Assembly: GCF_036785885.1 (NCBI RefSeq)
Contig: NC_092320.1
Coordinates: 11,223,557-11,287,556 of the forward strand
Direction of reading: 5' to 3'
DNA length: 64,000 bases
DNA from: Coffea arabica
Taxonomy: Eukaryota > Streptophyta > Magnoliopsida > Gentianales > Rubiaceae
Positions within the stretch are counted from its first letter, which is position 1, and every line of letters starts with the position of its first letter. The translations under genes were made by a program, and so were the position numbers. Positions 24,251-36,886 of the stretch are shown here, piece after piece. The notes beneath the pieces were generated by a model. The model made no database searches and had not been told where the DNA came from. It worked only from the letters and a program-made list of their open reading frames with translations.

Positions 24251-27200
24251 TATCTAGATTGCAGAATGGTAGCTGTCAATCGTAAGGTGATCATATTGAA
24301 CAAAACTACCCTGTCTCCATAATTTTTTTCAGCGGAGCACGTTAATAGGCAACTTCCGGGCTATTTCTTCGACCATGAGGTAGGACTAATTCATGTTTCC
24401 CCTCCCAAAAAAAAAAAGTAGCGTTTAGTAGAGAACCTTTAAACAATTAAATTGATGAGAATACCATGCAGATATTTGGAGTCTTTTCAAACTTTTGACT
24501 AAAATGATCAATAGCGCCTTCAAACAATGTGGCTAATTAAGATAGTTTAGTTAGTGGAACAAATCCTCCATCGTATAACGACATTTGCTTGACACAATAT
24601 ATGTTGGTGGACCGCCCGAAGTTTCGATGACATTTCCATGCATTGTTAAGCGCCAAAAACGAGTAAAGGATAAAGAGGCATCCATATCCATATTTTATCT
24701 GTAAACTTGGAAGATTATGGACGACTCCGAAGCATTTGTTGGCAATACATACCTAAGCATGAAAAGGTAAGATTCTATGTCCAATGTCAATAACTATGTT
24801 ATAAAGTATTGCTACATATTTCTCGACTGAAAGAAATAATCACAGATAGCATTTTAGCCAAAAAAAAAAATATATTTTTTTTGGCATCTCATCTTTGAAA
24901 ATGATATGTTTTAGTAACGCATACTCGTGCGCGTAATCATTTCTTAAAATAAGATATGTGCTACGCATGATATGTTTGATATGGGGAAGCTCGGAATTAG
25001 GGCATCTTCTACCAATGATATGGGGACCATCATTGTGCATTGCTTCAAAAATGTTCCAAGTTTATCATTCTACATTATTCTTCTCTGACCGGGAACGTGG
25101 CTATGAGAGTGAATATATTCACCAAAGCACGGAAATGGGAAATTGTCAATTACGATTGGTGTGATACGTGGGTGACATCGACAGCAAGAAAGGATATGCA
25201 TGGGTACACAGCATCTTCAGTCATGGGCTATAAAGAAGTTGGCATAAACATCTCGAGTTCGTGATTTATGCTAAAATCGTTTGTTTTCAATTGGAAGCAA
25301 TCTAATTCCCGTGTATAAACATGTTTTACGAAGTAATCCATTTGACGAAAAGCTCGCAGTTGCATAGTCGTAATTAGGGGTGCAAACGAGTCGAACCGAG
25401 TTGATATTTGACCTAATCGAATCGAGTCTCAACTTAGTTTTATGAAACTCAGACTCAAACTCAACAAGTTCAAAATGTAAAGCTAATTTGAGTCGAGCTC
25501 GAATTCGAATTCGAGTTTAAAAAAATAATTATTTTATTTTTAAAAAAATAAATAAAATAATAATTTTTCTTAATAAATAATAAAATATTAGGAATGTATA
25601 TGTAATTTTACTATTAAAATAAAAATTATATATATAAATATATAATCGAATCGACTCGCAAACTAACGAACTGAATATCTTTAAGTTTGAATTCGATTTG
25701 ATCAGCTCAAACTCAATGTTGAGTTTAAGTCAAGGTCGGACTCGACCTGCTCACGAGCAATTCGATTCGTTTGCTAATGTGGACTTTGTCATCGCGTAAG
25801 GATTGATGAGTGGGATTTAAGCAGATAAATAATCCATGATCTACCATTATTATTATTTTTTTAAAGCAGAAAACAGGTGGGATTTACTAATTGGGGACGA
25901 GAAAGGGGACGATAAGCCACTAATTGTCAGCGGGCACAGTCAAACGTGTGGTGCTACATTATGCAGGACGAGTTCCTTCATGAAATAAGTTAACCTCATT
26001 GCACGCTATTTTCATTAATCACGTAAGGCTAAGCTAAACATGCTAGAACCAAAATGTTAATGATATGAAGAAAGCACAAAGGAATCCAAACAAGTTCTTG
26101 TCAGCTCAACAATAGACATAGAGTTATTTCTGGCCATTGGATGAGAACCAAATACTATGATTGATTTGTTATTCTTGGTCTCACAATTATCGTAATGATA
26201 TAAATGGATGAATTGTAAATCAACAAAAGTTATGACCTACGATTAAGGCTGGTATAGGTAGTATCCTATCAAAATACGTAATTTATTTTAGAGGGAACAT
26301 CTTTTAATTAATTATGGAAAATTCACTACGGGAATTGAATACTTGAGAGAGAGAGAGAGAGAGCTATGTAGCCGTAGTTTAGTCGAATTTGGGCCTCAAA
26401 ATTGTTCCTTCTCCAAGTTTTCTGTGATTAACTTTAGGATTTATTTATTTCATTTTTCCCCCTCCTTTTCTAAGGTAATAAACTCTATACAATTTGAATA
26501 TTATATGACAGAGATTAGAGAACATGTGGATTAATTAGTACCCGTAGCTCCATTCTTCATTAGTTGCTCCCAACTGCTTTATTGGATTTACTTTTAGATT
26601 TTAATTCTGGATCTTTTGTTATGCGACTTTTTTAATCTTTTTCTTTTTCTTCAATTTTTTGGATTTTCAAAGCTTAAACAAAGCCAAACTCGGAAACTAC
26701 AAGAACCTGTTTCTTGAATCTTGAGGCTTTACAAAATCAACTTTTACGATAACTCGAAACAATTGTAAATGAGACAAAACCTAGAGCTTGAAACATTAAA
26801 AGTTGGATTTTTCTCAACTATTTCAAAGAAACTTCCTAGGGTATCAATGGTGTACATACCCTAAGTAAAAAACTTAATAACATCCGTAAATTACCAATCC
26901 CCAGTAATTCGCATTTTCTTTTTATTCTCTCTTTTTTTTTTTAATTAGACGGCAACAATTAGTCTAGTCTACTCTTACTCCTACTCTAACCTGCATTAGG
27001 GGGGAAAAGAGATCCAACAAGGTCTAGAGAAATCAACAAGAACTGAACTATCATCGAATCAGAAAAGTGCATTACGTACCCATATAGATTTAGAAAAAAA
27101 AAAATCACATATAATGGCACATTGATATAAGGTAAGATTTGAACTATGAACCTTCCCCCATCAACTATCAACTGAAGTTAAAATCTTAATTTAATGTTAC

Positions 27201-27602
27201 ACAACTAAGAAGAGCACAATACACAAATTAAAGGCTGGAAGTGGAAGATCAAAAGCGATTCGTTGTTTCATGATTCGTCACGTGCTGTAGAATGAAATCA
27301 TTAAAACATTGGTGAAAACTTTTAAAGATAATTTTAAGAAAAACGTTGGATTAAAAGCTGCTGATTATGTGCTTTCTATTGGACTTTTCAGAGGCCCCAT
27401 CAAAAATACTAGTGATCGAGTTGTTCCTGAGAGGGACAGGATCACACGAATTAGTTGCTCTATGCCTTGCTCGAAGCGATGGGACGCTTGTCGCTTGAGC
27501 ATGTCTTCTTGTGGAAATGAATTGATATGATGAATTGACATCCTACCAAATTAAGGCTTAATAGTTACTCGGTAGTTATATCTATTTACCTAACGTTAAT
27601 TG
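22749..27602. repeat. Tandem segmental duplication, copy B
   Basis: Partner of the copy at 12943-22266, in direct orientation. It lacks the CACTA transposon and the MULE-type MITE, showing that those arrived after the duplication. It carries its own MITE at about 25376-25774 that copy A lacks. Copy A runs uninterrupted at the corresponding place near 13940. No intact gene is present. Confidence 0.8.
25376..25774. mobile_element. hAT-like MITE (GCAAACGAGTCGAA ends) in copy B
   Basis: The left end reads AGGGGTGCAAACGAGTCGAACC. The right end, on the other strand, includes GCAAACGAATCGAATTGCTC. The interior is AT-rich with GAGCTCGAATTCGAATTCGAG-like palindromes near 25495-25515. Elements starting AGGGGTGCAAACGAG are common short hAT-like repeats in plants. 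I could not define a clean target duplication, so the edges are approximate. Confidence 0.65.
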
Positions 27603-27768
27603 TATAACTCCAATCATTTTTTTTCATCAAACAATAATGCTTTAGCATTTGACGAGAACTCGTTCTAACATTTTCAAAGACACAGAATATTAGATAACAG
27701 TGAAAGAACGTGAACTGTATTTTCATATAAAGATTTTTTTTATATAAAAAAAAAAAGGAATTATTATA
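27603..27768. other. Short AT-rich spacer
   Basis: Sequence between the end of duplication copy B and the Stowaway MITE. Nothing recognisable. Confidence 0.4.
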
Positions 27769-28097
27769 CTCCCTCCGTCCTACTTTGATAGTCTTGTATT
27801 CCTTTTTCATCTGTCTCAAATTGTAGTCCACTTTCCAATTGAAGAATGTAGTTGTATTTTAATTTTTCTAAAATACCCTTATTCAATGTAAGTAGTTATT
27901 ACTATAAACCTACCACATTTAATGAGAGTTGATTCTTTTTTTACCATCAATTCAAGTTCCCATAAAGTTGTACCATATTTAATGGTTTGGTATTTTAGGA
28001 AAATAGCAATCTAAATTTACTTTTCCAACAAATTTAACTATTTTTTCTTAAACTGTGTGAAAAAAGAAACATGACTATCAAAGGGGGACGGAGGGAG
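27769..28097. mobile_element. Stowaway MITE (Tc1/mariner group)
   Basis: The ends are CTCCCTCCGTCC and its exact reverse complement GGACGGAGGGAG, flanked by the dinucleotide TA at 27767-27768 and 28098-28099. Inner sequences such as ACTTTGATAGTC and GACTATCAAAG extend the inverted repeat. This terminus is the signature of plant Stowaway elements. The length of 329 bp is at the upper end for the group. Confidence 0.92.
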
Positions 28098-28099
28098 TA

Positions 28100-29317
28100 C
28101 AACTGTTTCTACATAAAAGACGTATATTCTCCTAAATTTTAATCTGGAAAATGATCGAATTTTACTTTTTTCCTCACACCACACTTGATTGATTAACATT
28201 ATTGAGTCTGGACTTGATTTTGAGTGAGTGGGTTTGCTCTTGATTTCAGCAAAGTCGGCATTGGCTTCGGTTAGCTGGTTTCCCAAAAGAAAATAAATGT
28301 CGGCAAGGGTGACGCCGGATCTTTATGGATTTTCTGCATGGGATTCGTGAGACGAAAATTGACATACGGATCGTGTCGCTGCCGACGCGGTTCGTCTTCT
28401 TCGCCGCTCCGTTGGCTCCACACGATCCATATAAATGGTGGATCCTATGAGGATAAGTGTTTAACTTGGCAGGGCTGGTGCGAATGTGATGAGCTGATTC
28501 TTTACGTAAAATTAAACTCCGATGCAAGTTGTACGTACAAGTGCAAAATTTTGTTTCAGATGTTATGGTTAACATCGAGCTAAGGCCTGGGCAAGCTTGA
28601 GATTTGGACCACAAAAAAATATTACGTTGGAAAATAACCAATATTATTGAGGGAGAATATTAATATGCCAGAAGAATATTTGAACTCAAGCTTTACCCAG
28701 ATCTGGAGCTTATTACCTTCTCTCGTTCTTCTGGTGCCAAGTATTTAACTATTCCACTTTCTTGTCTTTCCAAATTCTAAGTAAACAACCCCAATAGAGT
28801 TCCACCGTTTTTTTTTTTGTTGGACTTTCCCATCTTAATCATCCCCTTGCAATAATTTGCACGATAACAATTTGACATATGTGAGATAAAAAAATAATTA
28901 AAAAATGTATTCACAAAAAATATAAAAAAAATTTTTTTAGAAAACTGCATTCCAAACAACACCATAAATATTATAACAAATTCTTAACTACAAACATATT
29001 CTAATTTGGCAACGTACAAAGCAATAAGATTTAAGGAACAAGTGCTCAAAAGTGCAAAAATAGGTATTTCCTGATGACAAATTATTTACATGACAAAATA
29101 AAAATTGACTTCTAACAGATTTCGACTCAATATTATAATATGATCATTTTAGGAAATCATTCCATCAATACATGTCTAATGGCTTATTGTTAGCACATTA
29201 TTCAACAATGGCAGTGATTTACATTGAAATGAATGAAACGAGTGTGATCCACAGATAAAGAATCCCTATCCATCATCCAACCACAAGTTGGGAGTCTTGA
29301 AAGCGTCTCCTTATATC
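28100..29317. other. Intergenic, with a probable short MITE fragment
   Basis: No gene is seen. Around 28838-28965 there is a TGACATATGTGAGATAAAAA block ending in AACTGCATTCCAAACAACAC. The same family recurs near 33048-33140 and 33530-33702, so it is a dispersed MITE-like repeat. The stretch 28290-28560 is less AT-rich, with overlapping frames on both strands, but no conserved protein could be recognised. Confidence 0.45.
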
Positions 29318-29887
29318 TTGTGTTTTCAGATTCGGGCCGGACTCGCCAGTTTGACCGGTCAAGTATCCGGTCCGAATCATGCTTCAAAATCGGGAAAATA
29401 AAAATTCGGTCAAAAATTGGGGTTGACTGAAAAAATCGAATTTTTCGGTTCAAACAATTTTTCAAAAAAAAAAATTCAAATTTTTTCAATATTATGTTTT
29501 GACCTCTAAATTGTTAAAAATTATTAATATATCTCAAATATTTCATACTTTATCAATATTTTCTTAAAGTTTGGTATTATTTTTCAATTAAGTCCATAAT
29601 TTTAATTCTAAACTTGTTAATGCTCATTAAATAATATAAATTGTTACTTGATTGTTCTAATTTCTTTGTATTTTCTTGTTAAATATATTTAAAACATCAA
29701 ATATATATGAATATACCTTTATTAATATAAACATGTTATTAGATATTTTACATATAATATTTTAAATTTTAAATAAATTTTATTTATGACGTCATCCGAT
29801 TCAACCCCTATTGAACCCGATTGAATCCATTGACTCCTAACCCCTAAACTTGATCGAGTCGATACCCGGCCCAGTTCTGAAAACATA
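29318..29887. mobile_element. MULE-type MITE related to the one at 20625
   Basis: The ends read TTGTGTTTTCAGATTCGGGCCGG and, on the other strand, TATGTTTTCAGAACTGGGCCGGG. The 9-bp flanks CCTTATATC and GCTTATAAC match at seven positions, which fits a decayed Mutator-type target duplication. The interior is strongly AT-rich and non-coding. Both this element and the one at 20625 have CGG-rich segments just inside the ends. Confidence 0.65.
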
Positions 29888-32800
29888 GCTTATAACGTGC
29901 GGCTACGGGGGAGGACTCTCTGGTATCTTGTTTTATCTTTGCACAGCATGACTCGTTACATCTTTCTATGTACAAAGCGTGAACAGGATTTGGTGTTTAA
30001 ACAGACTCCAATCATTATTTGTTTTGCTAAATATATTCTTTCAATATTTACTATCCCCGTCGTATATATAAATTTCTAACTCTTACATAACTACCATCAT
30101 ACAAGTCGGCACTCTTCTTGCCCCGACTTGTAAATGCTTAAACTTTATTTATGGTCTATCCCTTTTCCCCGAAAAAAAAAAAAAAACTACCACTATACTA
30201 CTCCTATGACAATGATCCGCTATTGTAAGTCATCAATCTTTTGCCTTCTACCAAAGAATTTATTTGTAAGTCATTAATCTTCATTCTTTTATACTTTTTA
30301 TCCTTTTGGGTCGTCTACTATGCTTGCATGTGTATGTTTCTCAATTATCATTCGTTTCTTAATCTATCTTATTTTTTATGATATTTATCGGAGTGCGCGC
30401 CCACGCACACACACAGCAAGCGTGCCTCGATCAGTGATTACACCGGAACAAGTCACAATTGAGGTAGAGTAGCGAATCGACTTGAAAATTTCAAACACTT
30501 GTAGGGGACATGTCTACCCGGAGTGCCCATGCAATTTCGAACAGAAGTACAACAGGCGAAGATATTTTGACAAACCCACGGCACCGGCGGTGGGTGAAAG
30601 AGTAATAAAAGAGTAGACATGAAGATCACGTGGTGGATTAGTAAAGCGTCATAAATCGCGTCACTCACCGCCCGTGACTTGACCCCTCACATTTCATTTT
30701 TCCCGCGGCAGCCTATCTCCCATCCCCCAACCACAGCCGCTACTACCGCGCCTCTGACCCAGCTTCCACACGTAGCCCTTAGCTGCCCCCAACCAAAGAA
30801 ATATTCAAATCATTTTGTGATTATATCAGGATGCTTAATGGTTTTTTTTTTCTTTTTTTTTTTGAAGTAAGGATGCCTAATGTTTAAACTTACACGCAAC
30901 ACACAAATTCAAACACGCATGGGACATTCATTTACTATCATTTTTCCTCTTAACATTTGGTATTCTTATGAATTTCCCTTTTAACGTTATTTTAGTCATT
31001 TTACCCTCAAAACTAACAGTCAAATTTAATAAAATTTATTACAAATAAAGTGATAAGACATGTTTAGCTTTTAAAATTATTATCACTTTACTTTTATAAA
31101 CTATAGTCTTATTATTAATTCACTCTATAGAGTTATTCTTTAAACAATTTGTCTCACCATTAATTCAATATAGCAAGTTAGAAATCTTTACAACACAATA
31201 CACTCTTTTGTATAATAAAAACAATAACAAATTTAGAGTGGCTCTTCTAAATTTTAGTATCAAGGAAAAAAGGATAAAATGTTAATCTCTTTCTTCTTAG
31301 TAATCTTATTAATATCGAAAAAATAGAAAAATATGAGAGAGAGGGAGAGAAAGAGAGTTTAATTCTTTTTTTTTAATACAAATAAGAAAGAATTCAATAG
31401 TTTTATTATTTTTTTATTTACTGTCCAAATCCAATCTTAATCCTGAAAACATTAAGGCAATACGGCAATATTAGATTCTTTCTTAATTCTTTTTTTGCAA
31501 AATCTAATATTCTATCTCCTTTCTATCCTATTGCTTTTTCTTTTTCTAGTATTAATAAGTGTGAAATAAGAAATTTTAGAAAACTCTTTTATTTTTATAT
31601 TTTTTGGTACTCTTAGAGTGAAACATAAGGAAGAATAACCATTCCAACTTTTTTACTAATTATATATAAAAAATGGTAAATATATTTAAGAATTTTTGAA
31701 CATACTTGTTAGATTAATGATAGAGTAAAATACCTAAAAAATAATATTAGAGAGTAAAGCAATTGTATCACTGTAATTTAAATGGATAAAGTGATGATAA
31801 TAATATAGTAATAATATAAAATAAAAGGGTATTTTTATTAAAAATTTATTGACGTGCTGAGTTAAATTATCTATGAGATAAAATCACTAAGAAATAATGT
31901 TAGAAAATAAATTAATAGTAGTGGTATGGTTTGAGAGGATAAAGTGATAATAATCCAAACAACAATGATAAAAAATTTCCCCTACAGGCGGTGTCAATCA
32001 CACCTTAAAAGTTGCAACTGTGTTCCCTGAGATTATACCACGCGTCCACAGATATTGCCATGTGACGCGGCATGCATAGTTTCGGTACCACGTGTCGCCT
32101 CTGGAGTGGCGAAAAAGAACGTGCATTTGCCGTTTTAGCTTCAAAATGGTTAAGAACTTTGTGTGGTGGCCCACTCTGGCCCCGACGGAGTTTAACTGAA
32201 GTACGGCACGAAACCCGCGGAAATACATGAGAATAACAGATGGACGCTTTTAACTAACGCCGTTAGTTAGAGGTTAGTTTAACACCGCCAAAAAGGGATG
32301 TCGACCTAAGAATAGCCGTTGTACAGCTTCGAAACTCTTCCTTTCTAAGTCTGGTGGGTCATTCACGATTACCCAGTTGTCGAAGATGAAAGAATCAACA
32401 ACTGGCGTTAATCACACATTTGCTTTTTCAGCCACGTGATTAAATTAGGTAATGACCATTAATTAATTTAGTGAAGGGAATCAAAGTTGGTATTTAGTGG
32501 GCTCAGAGTGGTTGATTAGTTGTAGTAGTATTTGTTTAATAATCCACAAACCCATTGGTTCTGCAAGGAGAAATTTCTTCTAGTCATAATTGTTTGCTTG
32601 TCTCACAAATAATTTCCAATTATGTAGAGCGTTCTAAGGTACACTTCTTGTCTTTGGCTCTGACATACATTTGATTAAAGAAGTATACTGAACTTACCCA
32701 GGACAAAACCTGACTCAAACAGTGGAACTTTACTTTTTTTCAATGATTCTTAACCTTGTCAGGTACTCAATATTCACTTTTGTAAGCTTTCCTTTTGCCT

Positions 32801-34004
32801 ATCCTCCAATAGACTAGTATTTTTTCTTTCTTTCTTTCTTTTTTGATTCTGAAAAACAATTGGCAGATTTCATATTATTTATCTTTTCTACATGTGGGAG
32901 TTGACTCTTAGCCTCAGGAAATATGTATTCCAATCCAGCAAAGGGAATCAACCACTAATGAAAGAAGTCCCAAGCATGCTTGTGGAAAGAGGTTGAGAAA
33001 GCAAGATTTAATCAAAATGTTCCCCCTCAACGACGAGCACTGGCTTGTTTGGATTGCATTTTTTTGAATTTTCTGGTAAAAAAAAATTATTCTAACGATT
33101 TAACATATGTGAGATAAAAATGTGATTGAAAAGTATACTCAATGTACACGATGATGACCTTCGGATAGAAAAAATAAAATAAAAATAAAAAGACAAGCAC
33201 TTAAGATGTCACAGAAATAGCTAAAAATTTATTTGATCGTTCGACTTTGAGGGTAAAATTTGGGCAGTTCATGAGTTAGTCGTGCGCCTCATTTAATGTT
33301 CGCAATATTTATCATTAATAAGTTAAAATTGCATTTTTCATTTACGATAACACCATCATATTTATTGAAGTCAAATACCAAGCCTTTAATTCCTTCTCGT
33401 GCTGTATCCCTCTTGACCTGGTAAACTCGAATGCCTCTATCTTCTCTCTCTACACTACCAATCAACGTTCTAGAAATGAAAACGAAAATATTTATTCTCT
33501 CTTGTTTATTATTATTGTAATTAAGATCTCATTTGAATTGATATTTTTTAGAGTTTTTATTAAAAGAATATTTAGATTGTAACGATTTGATATATGTGAA
33601 ATTAAAAGATATTTTAAAAAATAAGTTTATAAAAAACGTAAAATTTTTTTAAGTAGAAAATTGCAATACAAAAATTTTTCTGTAGAAAACTGCAAACCAG
33701 ACGCAAACATGCCTAACCAAAATTTCTCGTTCGGTCTCCTTTGGGGGGTAGTAACCCAAAATTTCTTTTCTTCCTGCCTCTTCTCCGGAATGTGGTGGAG
33801 AAATCGAGAACTCCCTGACAAGGAAAAATGGGACGAAAGGTAAAATGCGACGGAGGAATTATGAAAGACTTGAAAAATAGATAAATGCAGAAAAGCAAGT
33901 GGCAGCGTTGATGGCTGACGGCAACCTGCCCCGAGGACAGAGATCGTAAATTGACAGAAAAAGGAAGGACACGCAATGGACACCGCTTCAGTGGACGCAA
34001 AGAA
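29888..34004. other. Long AT-rich intergenic region upstream of JAZ
   Basis: About 4 kb with no gene that I can support. It holds many A/T runs, a GC-richer patch at 30450-30800, and another at 31980-32330 containing a CACGTG hexamer (32089-32094). Two fragments of the AACGATTT..ATATGTGA MITE-like family lie near 33048-33140 and 33530-33702. The GC-richer patches could be old regulatory or gene remnants, but no protein homology was recognised on either strand. Confidence 0.45.
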
Positions 34005-34010
34005 CACGTG
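34005..34010. promoter_or_regulatory. G-box (CACGTG) upstream of the JAZ gene
   Basis: CACGTG lies 408 bp upstream of the JAZ start codon, within AACACGTGTT. MYC2-type bHLH factors bind G-boxes and are known to induce JAZ genes in a feedback loop. That it works this way here is inference from position and motif only. Confidence 0.5.
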
Positions 34011-34417
34011 TTTGAAATGGTTGGAGATAAAGCAAAATACAAAAGGACCCCACCTGGCAGACCAAAAAACCTTTAAGAACACTGCAAAAATATACTATTA
34101 ATAAAAAAATCAACCCTTGAAAGGTGCAAAGTGCGACCTCCCAGATCCCTAAAACCCCATATAATCCTCGTGTGTAATTTCAGTTCCTTGTACCTGTAAC
34201 CCTTTGACTCCTCGGCCAACCCAAATAAAAACCTCATACGTTTCCCCTGTTTCCCATATTCATTCACAAGTCCCTTACATAAAAAGGCAAACTCCGGTGA
34301 TTGATTTCTCTCATGCCCAACCGCTCTCCATCTCTCTCTGTGTAGGCTAAGCAAGAGACAAGATATATTCCTTGTTCTAGGCGTATTCCTGCTTCCCTGT
34401 TCATCTTCTCCGGTACT

Positions 34418-36102
34418 ATGGGTTCGTCGGAAGTTATGGATTCCGGGAGGTTCCCAGCTGCCCAGAAGTCAAACTTTGCTCATACTTGTAGTCGTCTCAG
34501 TCAATACTTGAAGGAGAAGGGTAGCTTTGGAGATCTCAGCCTTGGTCTCACCCGAAACTTTGAGCCTAATGGTATTTTCCCAGATCCAAAATTCTTATGT
34601 TAATTTTTCCTTTTTTGGGAACTTTTGGGATGTATTCAATCATCCCTTAATGAAACTAAGATGCATTAAAGCCGTCTTCTCTGATACTGTTTTTAATCCC
34701 CGATTCATTCTCCTTTCTTTTTTGGAGAAATACTAGTAGTACATAACTGATTACTCTCTCTCTCTCTCTCTCTCTTTTTAACCCACAGGGCCTCCGACTA
34801 AGACCATGAATTTGCTCCCCATGATCGAGAAAACGGGTAAGAATTCCGATGCGCCGGCGGCGGCTAGGACTCCCAGCATGCCGGTAAATCTTTTTGGCAC
34901 CGCATTCCCTAAAGGAGAAGCCCAAAAGAAAACCGATGACAGGTTGGTACACGGTAGCAGTAGTAATTCTACATACTAAAAATTTTGACCATTTTACCCA
35001 TGCCTTTGTAGAATAGTAAAGTCATACGATGTGGTTCTTCAGGGTTATTATCGTCCTGAAGAAACTTATTGCAGACGTTTAAACTTTTTGTTGTTCGATT
35101 TTCTGATCTGACAGTGTGGTAAAGGCGGAACCAGAAACTGCCCAAATGACGATTTTCTACAATGGACAAGTCATGGTGTTCAATGACTTCCCAGCAGACA
35201 AGGCCAAGGAAATCATGCTTTTGGCCGGCCAGGGAACTTCACTGCATGGTGTCAACACTTATGCTACTGTTAACATGGTTCCAAAACCGGCTGAATCTGC
35301 TACCACAAACTTGGTTACCTCTTCTCCAACCATTGTCCCCAGCTTTGCTAACAACTTGGTCCAAGAATCTGCCCAGAAACCTCTTCAACCGAATTTTAAT
35401 GGTAAGTTAACGTTTACTTGAATCTTTACTCCGCACCCGTCTTCTTTATTTGGCGTTTTGTTCGAATTCTAACATGGGATTTATCCTTTTTTTTTTTCCC
35501 GGTGTTTGCAGATTTTCCAATTGCAAGGAAAGCTTCACTCACAAAGTTCTTGGAGAAGCGAAAAGATAGGTAGGCGTTTGGAATTGAAGTCATGCAGTAA
35601 ATGTTCTTTACCAATATCATTCTGGTCTTTATTCACTTTAGCTGGAGTTGGACATAGGAAGGAGAAGATAAGTACTAGTGTAAAATTGGACTTCCTTCTT
35701 AGAGTCATATAGCAAAAAGAGTTTATTTTTGTTGGTTTGAGAGTCGTCGTCTATGATTTTGCCAATTATTTCCCGCTAGGAATAGGAAGGAAAGGTTGGA
35801 GCTTGATACAATACGTCGTTTTGTAAAGAAAAAAAGATGTAAACATTTATGATGATTTATTAATTCAAAATTCATTTTTGATTCTATTGGAGTTGTTATT
35901 CTCATCTGTTTGTTTGTCTAATATTTGGGATGAAGTTGAGATATTGATATCCTCGTGATTTTTTGTATTTTATTGTTGACATTACAGGATCACAGCAAGA
36001 GCACCATACCCGGTGGGAGCTGCTGTTTCGAAGCCGGCTGAAAGCAAGACATGGCTGGGCTTCGCTCCTCAATTCCCTGTGCAAATGGAGCGCCATGCGT
36101 AG
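34418..36102 (+). CDS. Jasmonate ZIM-domain (JAZ/TIFY10-type) repressor
   Basis: Five exons: 34418-34571, 34789-34942, 35115-35401, 35512-35569 and 35988-36102, together 768 nt or 255 residues plus stop. All introns are GT-AG. Residues 20-45 (NFAHTCSRLSQYLKEKGSFG) match the cryptic MYC-interacting segment of JAZ1/2-like proteins. The TIFY domain (about 110-145) has a canonical TIFYNG at 115-120. The Jas motif starts at 199 (DFPIARKASLTKFLEKRKDR) and ends ITARAPY at 219-225. JAZ proteins recruit NINJA-TOPLESS through TIFY, block MYC factors through Jas, and are degraded by SCF-COI1 when jasmonoyl-isoleucine is present; they act in the nucleus. The intron inside the Jas motif sits at its conserved place. 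The layout is that of the JAZ1/JAZ2 (TIFY10) clade, but which member it is cannot be settled. Confidence 0.95.
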
Positions 36103-36877
36103 TTTCTTGATAAAAAAAAAAGAAAGTCTTGCTTTTGGGTTATGCTAATCTGTCCCCGGATTGATGATTGATTCCGCAGTGGAAGTAAAAAAAAAAGCTG
36201 TTTAATATCATCGTTATTAACTAGAGCATTTAAGTGTTTAGATCTGACCATATACACCAGTCTATTTTTGTTATTGTTGGTTCGTTCTTCCTTCGTGTAA
36301 TTAGAGACTAGAGAGAATATTTTATTCCTTGTCTATCTATCTAGTTCATGTTAGCATGCTGCTACTATATGTATCAGAAGATCCTGCTGAGATTCATCGA
36401 TCTGAAACCTGAATTTTCTTGCGCCAATATTCCTTTCGAAGCTGTACATAATTAAAATTTACTACTATTTCGCCAAATTCCTGTCTCACTGACTCTGAAA
36501 AGAGTCTTCTCTTCTGTTGTTATGTTATTGTCGGGTCGCGAGAAACATGGGCCCTGGCGTTGGTGTTCTTGAGGGGGGGGGGGTGGTGAAATATTTCGAC
36601 GGAGAGACGAATCTGCTACGCAGTTTGAGTACGCGATTCCTCCAAATTGGATGCAAAAGAGAGTCTGCGACTGAAAGTTACACGAATGGCAGGTTATTTG
36701 ATTCTTCTTTACCAAATTGGATGCTAAGAGAGAAGGGAAGGAGGAGTCAATGAGGGTGTGGAAGTCGGGTTCGGTGGAACGTTTGTCATCATTGACATGT
36801 TGCTTTAAGGGTTTGCATGACTGACTGTCCATTTTTGGCCACAAGCATCCATCGTATCGTTCGTCGGCGCACCGCGT
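36103..36877. other. JAZ 3' UTR and spacer
   Basis: The first few hundred bases after the JAZ stop are probably its 3' UTR. A run of nine or ten G residues occurs near 36573-36582. No gene is seen. Confidence 0.4.
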
Positions 36878-36886
36878 TAGAAATTA

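Noticed and set aside
28246-28641. A 131-residue minus-strand open frame
   Set aside because: Composition is not protein-like, there are no known motifs, and it spans mixed repeat and spacer sequence.
30453-30870. GC-richer patch with open frames on both strands
   Set aside because: The translations are Pro/Thr/Ser-rich, unlike any known family, and no splice structure could be built.
33627-34354. Minus-strand open frames upstream of JAZ
   Set aside because: They lie in the JAZ promoter and leader and show no homology to a known protein.
36517-36753. Open frame through the G-run after JAZ
   Set aside because: It crosses a nine-to-ten-G homopolymer and has no recognisable protein features.
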